38,541 nucleotides of DNA from Thermodesulfobacteriota bacterium (GCA_040755095.1 JBFMBH010000024.1:1-38541), one strand, 5' to 3'; positions 27,801 to 37,130 are shown, numbered from the stretch's first letter. Translations and numbers: made by a program. Notes: generated from the letters alone by a model not told the origin.

Positions 27801-30800
27801 TTGAAACGCCTGGCCCGCAGCCTCGTTCTGCTGCTCCTGGCCCTGATCGGCCTCGGGGGCATTCTCTTGCGGGTTCGCCAGGCGTGGCTCCCCCCCCTCG
27901 TTGTCGCCTTTCTCCAGACGGAAGCCGACCGGCAAGGCTTGTCGTTGACGATCGACCACCTGGAAAGCGTCCCCTGGTCCGGGGTGACAGCGCGAGCCCT
28001 GACCCTCACCAGCCGCCAACCCGACCTGCCGCCTCTGCACCTGACCCTGGACCGGATCGAAATCCGGTACAACTTGGCGACCCTCCTTGCAGGGGGGGAT
28101 GCCTTTGTCCAGGCGGTGACGGTCCGGGCCACCGGCCTCCGGGGCGCCATCGACCTGGCTGCCACTCCGGCTGGGACCGACCACAGCGAGGCGCAGCCGC
28201 CAGCCTGGTCCCTGCCGGCCTTGCCCGATCTGCAACTGGAAGGGGTGGATCTTGCCCTCAGCACCACCCAGGGGGAGCTGGCCATCCACCAGGGACGACT
28301 GGACCTGGCGCCAGCGCCGCGAGAAGGGGGGATCGAGGCCCTCCTGAAGGCGGAAGAGCTGGAGCTGGACCTGGCCCCCCTGGCCCCGGCTCAGCTGCCT
28401 TTGCGGGCCCGGCTTGTCATCGGCCCCGGGTCGGTGCGCCTGCAGGAGCTGCAGCTGCGGGGCGAGGATGTGCCGGCCTCGGCGCGACTGTTCCAGCCAG
28501 CGACCGGGGCCGGCATCGGCCTGGAGATGGCGCTCCGGCTGGCCGGCGGCTCGCTTTCTGGCGAGGGGGTGTGGGCGCCGAGCCAGCTGACCGCCGCCTT
28601 CCGGGGCGAGAGCCTGGACCTGGAGAAGTGGCGCCAGCTGCTGCGGCAGCCGGAAATCGTACCGGCCGGCAGCCTCGATGCCGAGCTGGATCTGCGCCTG
28701 GATCCCCGGACCCCGGACCAGGCCGCAGGCCTTCTCCGACTGTCCTTCCAGGGCCAGCCGGCCGCCCCGCTGCAGGGCCTGGACCTGGCCGGTCAGCTGG
28801 AGGCCGGCACGCTGCGTCTGGACCGCCTGGGCATCTCGGTCCTGGGCAGCAGCCTGGCCAGCGATGGTCTGCTTCTGCCCTTGGCCCCCCTCCTGGCCGG
28901 CAACTGGTCCGGGATGCTGCAAGGCGCGTCTGGCCAGCTGCGAGGGGAGAGCAGCGATCTGCCGGCCATTCTCGCCCTTGTCGGCCAGCCGGTCCCGGAG
29001 CCGCGGGGGGGCTTTCCCGCCCACCGTTTGCTCCTGGCGGCCGATCTGGAGCAGGGACGGCTGGCGGTGACGGAGGGACGACTGGAGGCCGATGGCGTGG
29101 ACCTGCGCCTGGGCACGTCTGGACTCTTGCTGCCCCTGGCGCCACCGCCCGCGGCCGACACCCCCCTGACCGCCAGCCTGAAGGCCCGGATCACCGACCT
29201 TGGCCGCCTGGCCACCCTCTTCGGCCTGCCGCCCCTGGCCGGGGAGTTGACCGCCGACCTGCGTCTGACCGGCCAGCTTGGCGCGCCGCAAGGAGAGCTC
29301 GACCTGGCCGGCCGCCAGCTGGCCGTAGCCGGCCGGCCCCTGGGCAGCCTGCGGCTGGCCGCCAGCTTGGCCCCTGCCGCCATCCAGGTACGGGAGATCG
29401 ATCTTGACAACGGCCGTGACCGGGTCCAGGGACGATTGCGCCTCGACACCGCCAGACGGGCGCTGGAGGACGTGGACCTTACGGTCCGGATCCAGGATCT
29501 TGCCGCCTACACCTCGGACCTGCTGCCCCCGGCATGGGCAGTGGGCGGCAACCTCAAGGCTGAGATCGCCGGAGCGGGAGACGAGGGCAGCGCCCGGGGC
29601 GCCTTTTCTGCCCACATCGCCGGTCTCACCTGGCAAGGCCAGCAGCTGGGTGACTTGGCCGCCCGGGGGCGAGTGAGCCCCCATGCCCTGACCCTGGAGG
29701 CCCTGAACGTGACCCGGGCCGGGGATCGGCTGGACGCGCAGGGCAGCTGGAATTTTACCGACGAGCTTCTGGAAGGGGGAGAGGCCTGGCTGACCATCCG
29801 GGATCTGGCCGCCTGGCAAGGCCTGTGGCCTGGGAGCTGGCCAGCCCTGGCCGGGTCCTTGAGCGCCCGCGCCGCCGCCAGCGGCCCCTGGGCCAAGCCG
29901 CATTTGCAGGCACGCGCAACCTGGCAGCAGCCGCGGCTCGGCTCCTGGCTGGGTGAAGAGGCGCTCCTGGAGGCCGCTGGCCCTTGGACCGGCCTTGCCG
30001 TGACCGCCCAGCTCACGGCACCGCGGTTGGGGAGCCTCGCTATGGAAGGAACGTTGGCGGCTGGGGCAAGAGGCCAGGTCAAGCTCGACCGGCTGGCCTG
30101 GCGGGGAGCGGACTGGCATTTCCAGCTGGCGGCGCCCGCGGCCATCGGCTGGCAGGATGATCAGGTGACGGTGGCCGACCTGCAGCTGACCGGCAGCGCC
30201 GGCCGCCTGCGGCTGACCGGCTCGGTGCAGCCGGCCGGCAACAGCGACCTGACCCTGGAGCTGGCGGAGCTGGCCAGCCACGGCTGGCTGGCGGCCGTCA
30301 TCGACCGGCCATTCACCTTCCAGGGCCTGTCCGCCAGCCTGCACCTGGCGGGCCCGGCGGTCCGGCCGTATCTGCACCTGGCGGGTGATGTCCAGGAGCT
30401 GGGCGCCCTGGAAGAGGGCCCGCCCTTTGCCGGTCGCTTCGATCTCGTTCTGGATTCGTCCGGCCTTACGGTCGCCGACTTCGACTGGCAGGCCACTGGC
30501 GGCAACCGGATCCGGCTGGCCGGCCGGCTGCCCCTCTCACCATGGGGCGCGCAGCCGGTAGCCCCAGGGGATTTGTCCGTGCGCGGCAGCATCGACCTGC
30601 CGGATCTCAACACCCTGCTCGCCATCGTCGCCCCGGAGGCGCAAACCGGCGGCAGCCTCCAGGGGAGCCTGGAGCTGTCGGGCTCGGCAGCGGCGCCCAG
30701 CGGCCACCTGGAGCTGACGGCCAGCGGCCTGTCGGCGCCGGCCGGCCTGCCCCTGCGGCCGCCCGGTCCTTTCGCCGGCCGGGCGGTGATCGTTGCCACA

Positions 30801-32177
30801 GCAGACGGCCTGGAGCTGACCGAGCTGCAGGTGACCTCCCCGGCCCTCACGGCGACTGGCAGCGGCCGCTGGCAGGGTCTGCCGGTGCTTCTTGAGCTGC
30901 TCCGCCTGCGTTGGCCCGGCGGCGGAGGCTCGGTAGCCGGCCGCCTGGGCTTGCAGGCTCCGGACTGCTCCTGGGCCGCGGCTCAGCTTGCCGGCATCCG
31001 CCGCCTGACCGGTGGGCTGAACGCCGAGATGACCCTGAGTGGGCCCGCCGGCCAGCCCAGCCTGACCGGACTTGTCCGGCTCTCCGGCGGCGAAGTCCGG
31101 CCGGATCTCGCCATCCCGGCCGTGCGCCAGCTGGAGGCGACGGCACGCCTGAACGGCCAGGAGGCCGTGATCGAGCTCATGACTGGCGAGCTGGGCGGCT
31201 CACCGTTTGCCGTCAGCGGCGCTGTCCGCTGGCCAGGCCCTGGGCCGGCCTCCTGGGATCTGCGGCTGACCGGCCGCCATCTCCTCTTCTACCGCGACGA
31301 AGGGCTGAAGGTGCGCGCGGATGCCGATCTGGCCCTGACCGGCACCCTGGCCAAGCCAGAGCTGTCCGGCCAGCTCATGCTCACCGACGGCCGCCTGGTG
31401 CGCAACCTGGACTTCCTGCGCCTGCTCCGCGCCGATGGCCGGCCGGCCGGCAACGGTCTGCTGCCCCTCTTCTCGCTCACCGAGCCGCCAGCCAGGGATC
31501 TGACCTTCGACCTGACCATCGGCAGCCACGCCCCCTTTCTGATCAGGAGCAACATGGCGGCGGGCTCCCTGCGGCCGAGCCTGCGGTTGCAGGGCACCGG
31601 CGAGCTGCCGATCCTGGCCGGCGAGGTGTACGTGGATGCGACCCAGGTGCCCCTGCCGGCTGGACGGCTGCTCATCGAGACCGGGGTGATCCGCTTCGCT
31701 GAAAGCCAGGCCGAGGATGCCTCGTTGAGCCTGTCCGGCAGGAGCCGCCTGCGTGGCTATGATGTTGCCGCGGCGATCCAGGGCACCCTGGCCGAGCCGG
31801 TGGTCACCCTGTCCTCCAACCCGCCGCTGCCGGACGACGAGCTTCTGCTCCTGTTTCTGACCGGTCAGCTGCCCCAGAAGGGCAGCCAGCCCGCCCCCCG
31901 GGGCAGCCGCAACACCGCGGTCATGGTGTACGTGGGCCGGAGCCTCCTTGGGCAGATCCTGGGGCAGGAGAGCGTGGAGGCGGACGAATCGGTTCTGGAC
32001 CGGTTGGACGTGGAGGTCGGTCGAGAGATGACCCGGGAAGGCGAGGAGACCATCGACGCCCAGTTCCGCCTGGGCGAAAGCCTCGTGCGCGAGGGTGACA
32101 CCCTGTACCTGACTGCGGACAAGGATGTCTACGACTTCTACAACGTAGGGCTCAAGCTTGTCTTCCGCTTCCGATAG
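27801..32177 (+). CDS. tamB: translocation and assembly module protein TamB (AsmA-like)
   Basis: The 1458-residue protein has an N-terminal membrane anchor (RLARSLVLLLLALIGLGGILL). It continues as repetitive beta-rich sequence over more than 1200 residues, typical of the TamB/AsmA-like family that forms a hydrophobic groove across the periplasm for phospholipid or protein transfer. The last 350 residues match the TamB C-terminal domain, with RDLTFDLTIGSHAPFLIRS, GELPILAGEVYVD, FAESQAEDASLSLSG and ELLLLFLTGQLPQ. The likely start is TTG at 27801: no ATG or GTG fits before the anchor. The gene overlaps tamA by 20 bases and would work with it. Confidence 0.85.
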   Translation: MKRLARSLVLLLLALIGLGGILLRVRQAWLPPLVVAFLQTEADRQGLSLTIDHLESVPWSGVTARALTLTSRQPDLPPLHLTLDRIEIRYNLATLLAGGDAFVQAVTVRATGLRGAIDLAATPAGTDHSEAQPPAWSLPALPDLQLEGVDLALSTTQGELAIHQGRLDLAPAPREGGIEALLKAEELELDLAPLAPAQLPLRARLVIGPGSVRLQELQLRGEDVPASARLFQPATGAGIGLEMALRLAGGSLSGEGVWAPSQLTAAFRGESLDLEKWRQLLRQPEIVPAGSLDAELDLRLDPRTPDQAAGLLRLSFQGQPAAPLQGLDLAGQLEAGTLRLDRLGISVLGSSLASDGLLLPLAPLLAGNWSGMLQGASGQLRGESSDLPAILALVGQPVPEPRGGFPAHRLLLAADLEQGRLAVTEGRLEADGVDLRLGTSGLLLPLAPPPAADTPLTASLKARITDLGRLATLFGLPPLAGELTADLRLTGQLGAPQGELDLAGRQLAVAGRPLGSLRLAASLAPAAIQVREIDLDNGRDRVQGRLRLDTARRALEDVDLTVRIQDLAAYTSDLLPPAWAVGGNLKAEIAGAGDEGSARGAFSAHIAGLTWQGQQLGDLAARGRVSPHALTLEALNVTRAGDRLDAQGSWNFTDELLEGGEAWLTIRDLAAWQGLWPGSWPALAGSLSARAAASGPWAKPHLQARATWQQPRLGSWLGEEALLEAAGPWTGLAVTAQLTAPRLGSLAMEGTLAAGARGQVKLDRLAWRGADWHFQLAAPAAIGWQDDQVTVADLQLTGSAGRLRLTGSVQPAGNSDLTLELAELASHGWLAAVIDRPFTFQGLSASLHLAGPAVRPYLHLAGDVQELGALEEGPPFAGRFDLVLDSSGLTVADFDWQATGGNRIRLAGRLPLSPWGAQPVAPGDLSVRGSIDLPDLNTLLAIVAPEAQTGGSLQGSLELSGSAAAPSGHLELTASGLSAPAGLPLRPPGPFAGRAVIVATADGLELTELQVTSPALTATGSGRWQGLPVLLELLRLRWPGGGGSVAGRLGLQAPDCSWAAAQLAGIRRLTGGLNAEMTLSGPAGQPSLTGLVRLSGGEVRPDLAIPAVRQLEATARLNGQEAVIELMTGELGGSPFAVSGAVRWPGPGPASWDLRLTGRHLLFYRDEGLKVRADADLALTGTLAKPELSGQLMLTDGRLVRNLDFLRLLRADGRPAGNGLLPLFSLTEPPARDLTFDLTIGSHAPFLIRSNMAAGSLRPSLRLQGTGELPILAGEVYVDATQVPLPAGRLLIETGVIRFAESQAEDASLSLSGRSRLRGYDVAAAIQGTLAEPVVTLSSNPPLPDDELLLLFLTGQLPQKGSQPAPRGSRNTAVMVYVGRSLLGQILGQESVEADESVLDRLDVEVGREMTREGEETIDAQFRLGESLVREGDTLYLTADKDVYDFYNVGLKLVFRFR

Positions 32178-34344
32178 ACCCTGTTTCTGGCAGAAGACGC
32201 CAGGGGGCAGCCCCACGGCGCAGGCATTCCGCAGCCTGCTGCTGTGGCTGGTCGTCCTTGGTCTGGTGCTGCCCGGCCCGACTGGCGCCGCCCAGGAAAC
32301 TGTGCTCCCCCTCCTGCCAGGGGTCAGGAGCTACCGCCTCGACTTCCAAGGCAACGAACGGCTGTCGACCTGGCAGCTTGGGGAGGCGATTCAGGAGGAG
32401 CGGGCTGACCTTGACCGGCAAGGGCCGAGCGCGGCCATTGCTGACGACGCCGCCTTCCAGATCGAGCTGGCCTACCGGCGCGCCGGCCATCCCTTCGCCG
32501 AGGTGCACTATGCGATCGAGGCCGGCCAGCCGGCCGTCATCACCTTCCGGATCAACGAGGGTCCTCTGGTTCGCATCCGGGATCTGCGCCTGGTGGGCAA
32601 CCGCGACGTCACCGCTGAGGAGCTGGCCCCGTTCCTGAAAGCGCACGGCCTGACCATCGGCCCGGGCACGGCGATCTTCGAGCAGGCGGGGCTGGAGGCC
32701 GCAGCCAGTGAGATGCGGGACTTCTATCTCGGGGAAGGCTTTCGCCAGGCGCGTGTCCGCCCGCACGTGGAGATCGACCGTGGTGCCGGGGCCGCCGTGG
32801 TGGAGATGGCCATCGAGGAGGGGAGCCGCGCCATGATCCGGGAGGTACGCTTTGCCGGCGAGGTGCTGCCGGATGCTGCCGCGCCCCTGGCGCAGCTGGC
32901 CGCCGAGATCACGGATACCGCCTATGTGGTCCGCAAGCGGCTGCTCCTGCGCAGCCGAGTCCTCCAGGTTTATGGCGAGCGCGGCTATCCGGAGGCCAGC
33001 GTGGCGATCGAGGAGGTGGCGGGTGCGGAGCCAGGGGACCTCGGTCTGGTGGTGCAAATCACCCCCGGCCCCTGGGTCCGGATCAGCGAGGTGGTCATCA
33101 CCGGCAACGACAAGACCCGGGATGACTTCATCCGGAGCCGCCTGCAGCTGCAGCCTGGCCAGGCCTTCGACCTGGCAGCCAGAAGGGGTAGCTTCCACGA
33201 GCTGTACAGCACAGGGCTGTTCTCGGAGGTGGCCTTGGATCTGGAGCCGGATGGGGCCAGGGAGGCCCGGCGGCTGACCGTGCGGGTAACCGAAGCGCCC
33301 AGCCGGGAGCTGTTCGTGGAGCCCGGTTGGGGGTCGTATGAGCTGGCCCGTCTCGGTCTCGGCTACACCGACCGCAACCTGCAAGGCAGCGGCCGGGTCT
33401 TCCAGGCCGAGGGCGGGGTCTCGGTGAAAGGGGAGCGGCTGCAGCTGGCGTTTACCGACCCCTGGCTGCTGGGCTCGGATCTGACCGCCAGCCTGCCAGT
33501 GTCGTACCGGCGGCGGGAGGAGCCCTCCTTTACCCGGCGGGAGGCCATCGTCACTGCTCAGCTTTCCCGGCAGCTCTCCGACGCCGCGACGGCCTCCCTG
33601 GCCTATGCCGGCAGCACGACCCGGATCACCGACCTGGCCGCCGGCGCAACCCTGGAGGCCAGCGACACCGACTACAACCTGGCCAGCCTCCGGGCGCAAG
33701 GCACCTTCGATACCCGGGATGATCTCTTCTTCCCCACCACCGGTTGGCGATTGGCCATGGGCCTGGAGACCGCCGATCCCCTGCTGGGCAGCCAGATCGG
33801 CTTCGTGCGCTGGACCGCCAGCGCCCGCCACTTCTTGCAACTGGGACCGCAATCAGTGCTGGGCCTGCGCTACGCCACCGGCCTCATCCTGCCCGGCCGC
33901 GGCCAGGTGACCATCCCGGTCAGCGAACGGTTTTTCAACGGTGGTGAGGGCTCGGTGCGCAGCTTCGAGGAGTCCCAGCTCGGCCCCCGGGATCCGGCTG
34001 CCGGTGAGCCTCTGGGCGGCAACGCCTACAACGTCCTCACCCTGGAGCTCCGGCGCCGCCTGGGGGAGAGCTGGGCGGGGAGCCTGTTCGTGGATGCCGG
34101 CAACATCTCCCCCAACCGCTCCCGGGCCGAGCGTGGTCTGCCCCCCTATAACGACTCATCCCAGGTGGTTGCGGCCACCTGGGATGAGTATCTCCGGGAT
34201 TTCCGGGCCGGGATCGGGATGGGGCTCCAGTACCTCCTGCCCGTGGGGCCGGCCCGGGTCGACCTGGCGGTCAACCCATGGCCGGACGAGGACCGGGGCG
34301 AAGAGCCCTATGCCGTCCACCTCAGTGTCGGCATGGCGTTCTAG
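32158..34344 (+). CDS. tamA: TamA/BamA family outer-membrane assembly protein
   Basis: The 728-residue protein has a signal peptide (about 22-45: AFRSLLLWLVVLGLVLPG, cleavage near GAA). About four POTRA-like repeats span about 53-385, with markers such as DLRLVGNRDVTAEEL, EVRFAGEVLPD and EVVITGNDKTRDDFIRSRL. The C-terminal beta-barrel (about 390-728) carries FFNGGEGSVRSFEESQLGPR, close to the VRGY-type loop motif of the family, and ends in aromatic-type SVGMAF. Four POTRA units differ from three in E. coli TamA and five in BamA. The start is TTG at 32158, inside the end of tamB. Partnership with TamB is inferred from adjacency. A 15-bp inverted repeat lies within the gene. Confidence 0.85.
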   Translation: MSSASDRPCFWQKTPGGSPTAQAFRSLLLWLVVLGLVLPGPTGAAQETVLPLLPGVRSYRLDFQGNERLSTWQLGEAIQEERADLDRQGPSAAIADDAAFQIELAYRRAGHPFAEVHYAIEAGQPAVITFRINEGPLVRIRDLRLVGNRDVTAEELAPFLKAHGLTIGPGTAIFEQAGLEAAASEMRDFYLGEGFRQARVRPHVEIDRGAGAAVVEMAIEEGSRAMIREVRFAGEVLPDAAAPLAQLAAEITDTAYVVRKRLLLRSRVLQVYGERGYPEASVAIEEVAGAEPGDLGLVVQITPGPWVRISEVVITGNDKTRDDFIRSRLQLQPGQAFDLAARRGSFHELYSTGLFSEVALDLEPDGAREARRLTVRVTEAPSRELFVEPGWGSYELARLGLGYTDRNLQGSGRVFQAEGGVSVKGERLQLAFTDPWLLGSDLTASLPVSYRRREEPSFTRREAIVTAQLSRQLSDAATASLAYAGSTTRITDLAAGATLEASDTDYNLASLRAQGTFDTRDDLFFPTTGWRLAMGLETADPLLGSQIGFVRWTASARHFLQLGPQSVLGLRYATGLILPGRGQVTIPVSERFFNGGEGSVRSFEESQLGPRDPAAGEPLGGNAYNVLTLELRRRLGESWAGSLFVDAGNISPNRSRAERGLPPYNDSSQVVAATWDEYLRDFRAGIGMGLQYLLPVGPARVDLAVNPWPDEDRGEEPYAVHLSVGMAF
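34154..34189. repeat. perfect 15-bp inverted repeat inside tamA
   Basis: ACTCATCCCAGGTGG (34154-34168) is exactly reversed and complemented at 34175-34189, with a six-base spacer. It encodes the SSQVVAATWDEY part of the barrel near the C-terminus. A hairpin this long and perfect is not expected by chance in a coding region. Confidence 0.85.
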
Positions 34345-34371
34345 AGCGCGCCATCGCTGGGCTGGTCCGCG

Positions 34372-35718
34372 CTATTCCTCCAGGAAGGCCTCCAGATCAC
34401 GCCGGCTGGCCACCCGGCGCAGCCGCTTCAAGGCCTTCTTCTCGATCTGGCGAATGCGCTCCCGGGAGAGGCTGAAGCGCCGGCCGATCTCTTCCAGGGT
34501 GTGATCCTGGTCCTCGTCGATGCCGAAGCGCAGGCGGATGACCTTCTCCTCCCGGGGGCTCAGGTTGGCGAGGATGTTGCGAATGTTCTCCGACAGCTGC
34601 CGATCCTTGGTCACATCGAAGCCGGTAGCGGCATTGGGCTCTTCCAGGAGATCCCCCAGGGTACTGTCGCCATCCCCCACCGGTGTCTCCACGGAGACCG
34701 GGGTGAGGTTGCTCTGGAGGATGGCCAACACCTTGGGCAGCCGCAGGCCGGTGCGCTCGCACAGCTCCTGGGGGGTGGGATCACGCCCCAGCTCCTTGAC
34801 CTGGGCGGCGTACGACTTGAAGAACTGGGCCCGCATCTCCAGAAAATGCACCGGCAAACGGATGGTGCGGGTCTTGTCCAGAATGGCTCGGGTCACCGAC
34901 TGACGGATCCACCAGGAGGCGTAAGTGCTGAACCGGTTGCCCTTGGCATAGTCGAAGCGGTAGACCGCCCGCATCAGGCCCAGATTGCCTTCCTGGATGA
35001 GGTCAGCCAGGGAGAGCCCTCGCCCGAGGTAGCGCTTGACGATTGAGACCACCAGCCGCAGGTTGGCCGTGGTCATCCGGTGTGTCGCCTCATCCACCGC
35101 CAGGGCGTACTCCTCCACCTGCAGGCCGAGGCTCCGGAGCTCCTGATCCTGGGGCTGCAGGCCGGCCGCGATCTTGACCCCCTGGCGCAGGGCGTTCAGG
35201 CGGCTCTTCCGGGGGCGAAAGACGCTGTCCAGGCGCTGCCAGCGCTCGATCTTGCGCTGCAGATCCCGGATGCCCGGAGAGGACGATCCGCTGCCCCGCA
35301 CCGCCTCGACAATGGCGGCGTAGCCGTGCTGGATGGAGCGGCTGCAGGTCACCTCTTCCTCCGGCGTGAGGAGGGCGTAGCGTCCCATCTCCCGCAGATA
35401 GGAGACGGTGGCCTCCTCCAGGTCGCTCTCCTCATCCGGGGGGGGGGCCAGGGTGGCCTCGCCGGCGGCTGGGCCGCTTTCCTCCTCCTCGGCGTGTGCT
35501 TCCCCGCCCTCAACCCCAGGCTCAGCAGCCTCGCCACCGGGCTCGGCCAGCTCCACCTCGGCCATCCAATCCACCTTGGCCTCCTCCAGGGACTCCAGGA
35601 TATCCCGCCGCTCCGACGGTGCCTCGTCCCCATCCACGAGGAGGTTATTCAACAGGGCCAAAACTTCACCCTCTTGCCAACCGTTGTCTGCACGAAGCTC
35701 ACTCACTCTCGCTGTCAT
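34372..35718 (-). CDS. RNA polymerase sigma factor, sigma-70 (RpoD/RpoS) family
   Basis: The 448-residue sigma factor has an acidic, low-complexity N-terminal part (about 30-98) in place of a typical region 1.1. Region 1.2 follows (DLEEATVSYLREMGRYALLTPEEEV). Region 2 (about 215-300) contains NLRLVVSIVKRYLGRGLSLADLIQEGNLGLMRAV and FSTYASWWIRQSV. Region 3 and region 4 end it, the last with LSPREEKVIRLRFGI and the helix-turn-helix TLEEIGRRFSLSRERIRQIEKKAL. It may be a principal or RpoS-like alternative factor; the insertion between regions 1.2 and 2 is shorter than in RpoD. The ATG lies downstream of a strong terminator that isolates it from the PepSY gene. Confidence 0.88.
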   Translation of the reverse strand: MTARVSELRADNGWQEGEVLALLNNLLVDGDEAPSERRDILESLEEAKVDWMAEVELAEPGGEAAEPGVEGGEAHAEEEESGPAAGEATLAPPPDEESDLEEATVSYLREMGRYALLTPEEEVTCSRSIQHGYAAIVEAVRGSGSSSPGIRDLQRKIERWQRLDSVFRPRKSRLNALRQGVKIAAGLQPQDQELRSLGLQVEEYALAVDEATHRMTTANLRLVVSIVKRYLGRGLSLADLIQEGNLGLMRAVYRFDYAKGNRFSTYASWWIRQSVTRAILDKTRTIRLPVHFLEMRAQFFKSYAAQVKELGRDPTPQELCERTGLRLPKVLAILQSNLTPVSVETPVGDGDSTLGDLLEEPNAATGFDVTKDRQLSENIRNILANLSPREEKVIRLRFGIDEDQDHTLEEIGRRFSLSRERIRQIEKKALKRLRRVASRRDLEAFLEE

Positions 35719-35764
35719 GGCGCACCATTTCGGGTGACTGGGGGAAGCGGTGCCGCGACACCGC

Positions 35765-35800
35765 AGGAAAAAAACAGGGGGCGAAGCGAGCCTTCACCCC
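35765..35800 (-). terminator. Rho-independent terminator after the PepSY gene
   Basis: On the minus strand GGGGTGAAG pairs with CTTCGCCCC (one G-U) around GCTCG, followed by CTG and seven T. This is a textbook intrinsic terminator. A -10-like TATAGT at 35814-35809 lies just upstream of it, which could make it an attenuator of the sigma-factor transcript. Confidence 0.8.
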
Positions 35801-35870
35801 AGCGTCAGACTATAGGACACGACAATGTGAAAAAAGTTCGCAGGAAACTCCACGCCGGCCCCAACGCCGG

Positions 35871-36425
35871 TTAGAGATAGTAGGAGATGAGAAAAAGGAG
35901 AGGAATGAGCAGACCAGCGCCGGTCAGCCAGCCGCCCCGTCCCGTGATCCCCTGCCGGCCACGCAGCATGAAGAGGCCGGTGCCCGCCAGGAGCATGAGG
36001 GCCACGGCATACAGATCAGCGACCAAGGTCCAGAGGCGTTTCGGATGGTTGAGGTGCAAAAAGTTCATCGGCCGCAGGAGCGGTCTCGGCTGCACCTTCT
36101 CCCAGGTCACCCGGGATGAAGCCAAGTCCACCACCAGCTTGTCCCTGCCCACCAGGATCTGCAGACTTTCAGGGCCTGCCTGAAACACCGCCGAGGCCGG
36201 GGTGGTGATGGCCAGCTGCCGCAGGACCTCTCGGGCTGTCGCCTCCGGCCCGCTGGCCATGGGCAGCGCTTCGAGGGTCCGCTCGACCCGCTCGATCCGG
36301 TAGCTGGGGTTCCAGGCGTCCATATGGTTCACCGCCACCCCCGAGATCCCGTAGATCAGGGTAAGCCCCACGCACAGATAGCCGGCATCACGATGGATGG
36401 CGGCATTCCACCTTCGCCACGACAT
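35871..36425 (-). CDS. PepSY-type membrane protein
   Basis: The 184-residue protein opens with WRRWNAAIHRDAGYLCVGLTLIYGISGVAVNH, a membrane helix typical of the PepSY-TM family. A periplasmic domain of about 85 residues follows (SYRIERVERTLEALP to VVDLASSRVTWEKVQPRPLL), then HLNHPKRLWTLVADLYAVALMLLAGTGLFML, another family segment, and a final helix at the C-terminus. Such proteins are linked with envelope redox or iron systems, but the function here is unknown. It follows the DUF4920 gene by 17 bases on the same strand, implying one operon, and is followed by an intrinsic terminator. Confidence 0.75.
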   Translation of the reverse strand: MSWRRWNAAIHRDAGYLCVGLTLIYGISGVAVNHMDAWNPSYRIERVERTLEALPMASGPEATAREVLRQLAITTPASAVFQAGPESLQILVGRDKLVVDLASSRVTWEKVQPRPLLRPMNFLHLNHPKRLWTLVADLYAVALMLLAGTGLFMLRGRQGITGRGGWLTGAGLLIPLLFLISYYL

Positions 36426-36442
36426 GACCAGGGCTGTTGCAG

Positions 36443-36916
36443 CTAGCTTTCGATCCTGGCCCCCAGGCCACGAATCCGGTAGATCGTTTCGGGAGCGGTC
36501 ACCGACCGCTCGTCAAAGGGACGCCCCTCTTCCTCGGCGAGATGCCGGTGCCAGCGCACCGTCTCCTCCAGGGTCAGGCTCAGCTCCTCCACCAGTCCCT
36601 GCACCAGGGCCTGACGGCCCCTGGCCTCCATGGGGAAGACGATCTCGCCATCGGTAACCTTGACCTGGATCTTCTGTCCAGGCGCGTCACCAGCCAGCTC
36701 CAGCCAGCAGCCGCGACGGCTGCAGACATCGATCACCACCCCGCGCACCAGCACCTCTTTGCCCACATAGGCCTTCGGGGCGGCCAGGATGGTGGAGATC
36801 CTGGTCTCCTCGACCAGGGTCAAAGGCCGGCCATAGAGCTCGGCAGCAGCAGCACCGGAAGCCAAGAGCAGCCAGCCGCAGAACAGGACCAGGAGACCAT
36901 GGCGGCAAACAGACAT
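36443..36916 (-). CDS. DUF4920 exported protein
   Basis: The 157-residue protein has a signal peptide (LLVLFCGWLLLASGAAAA). A small OB-fold-like domain follows, with YVGKEVLVRGVVIDVCSRRGCWLEL, the Cys pair separated by four residues (CxxxxC) and the IQVKV-IVFPMEA segments of DUF4920. The C-terminal 60 residues (LVEELSLTLEETVRWHRHLAEEEGRPFD) form an added helical part. A metal or redox role through the cysteines is possible. It has its own promoter candidate at 36956-36984 and AAGGTG before the ATG. The downstream gene is the PepSY-type protein. Confidence 0.75.
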   Translation of the reverse strand: MSVCRHGLLVLFCGWLLLASGAAAAELYGRPLTLVEETRISTILAAPKAYVGKEVLVRGVVIDVCSRRGCWLELAGDAPGQKIQVKVTDGEIVFPMEARGRQALVQGLVEELSLTLEETVRWHRHLAEEEGRPFDERSVTAPETIYRIRGLGARIES

Positions 36917-36955
36917 GGGACACCTTTTTCAAGTCAAGGTGGACGTGAACGGCAT

Positions 36956-36984
36956 AATCTAGTCGGGTTCACCTGAGGCGTCAA
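36956..36984 (-). promoter_or_regulatory. sigma70 promoter of DUF4920-PepSY
   Basis: On the minus strand TTGACG (five of six), 17 bases, then TAGATT (four of six), about 40 bases before the DUF4920 start. The region is AT-rich. Confidence 0.6.
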
Positions 36985-37058
36985 CAGAAAAAAACCGACT
37001 GAATCAGAAGGCCGGTTGCCAGCCGCTGCACTCCCTGGTTCCGGCACGGGCCAAGCTG

Positions 37059-37067
37059 TGCTATAAC
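37059..37067 (+). promoter_or_regulatory. extended -10 promoter of the DsbA-like gene
   Basis: TGC followed by TATAAC (37062-37067, five of six). The -35 region (TTCCGG at 37039) is poor, as expected for an extended -10 promoter. The gene start is 63 bases downstream. Confidence 0.5.
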
Positions 37068-37130
37068 TTCTGGAGCCCTGGCGGATCCCCTGCCGCCCTT
37101 TTGCTGCCCTGAGACGAAAAAGGAGATTGT

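Noticed and set aside
27714-30377. Long minus-strand open frame opposite tamB
   Set aside because: Low-complexity Gln/Gly/Arg translation and no ribosome site or family motif. tamB on the plus strand explains the sequence.
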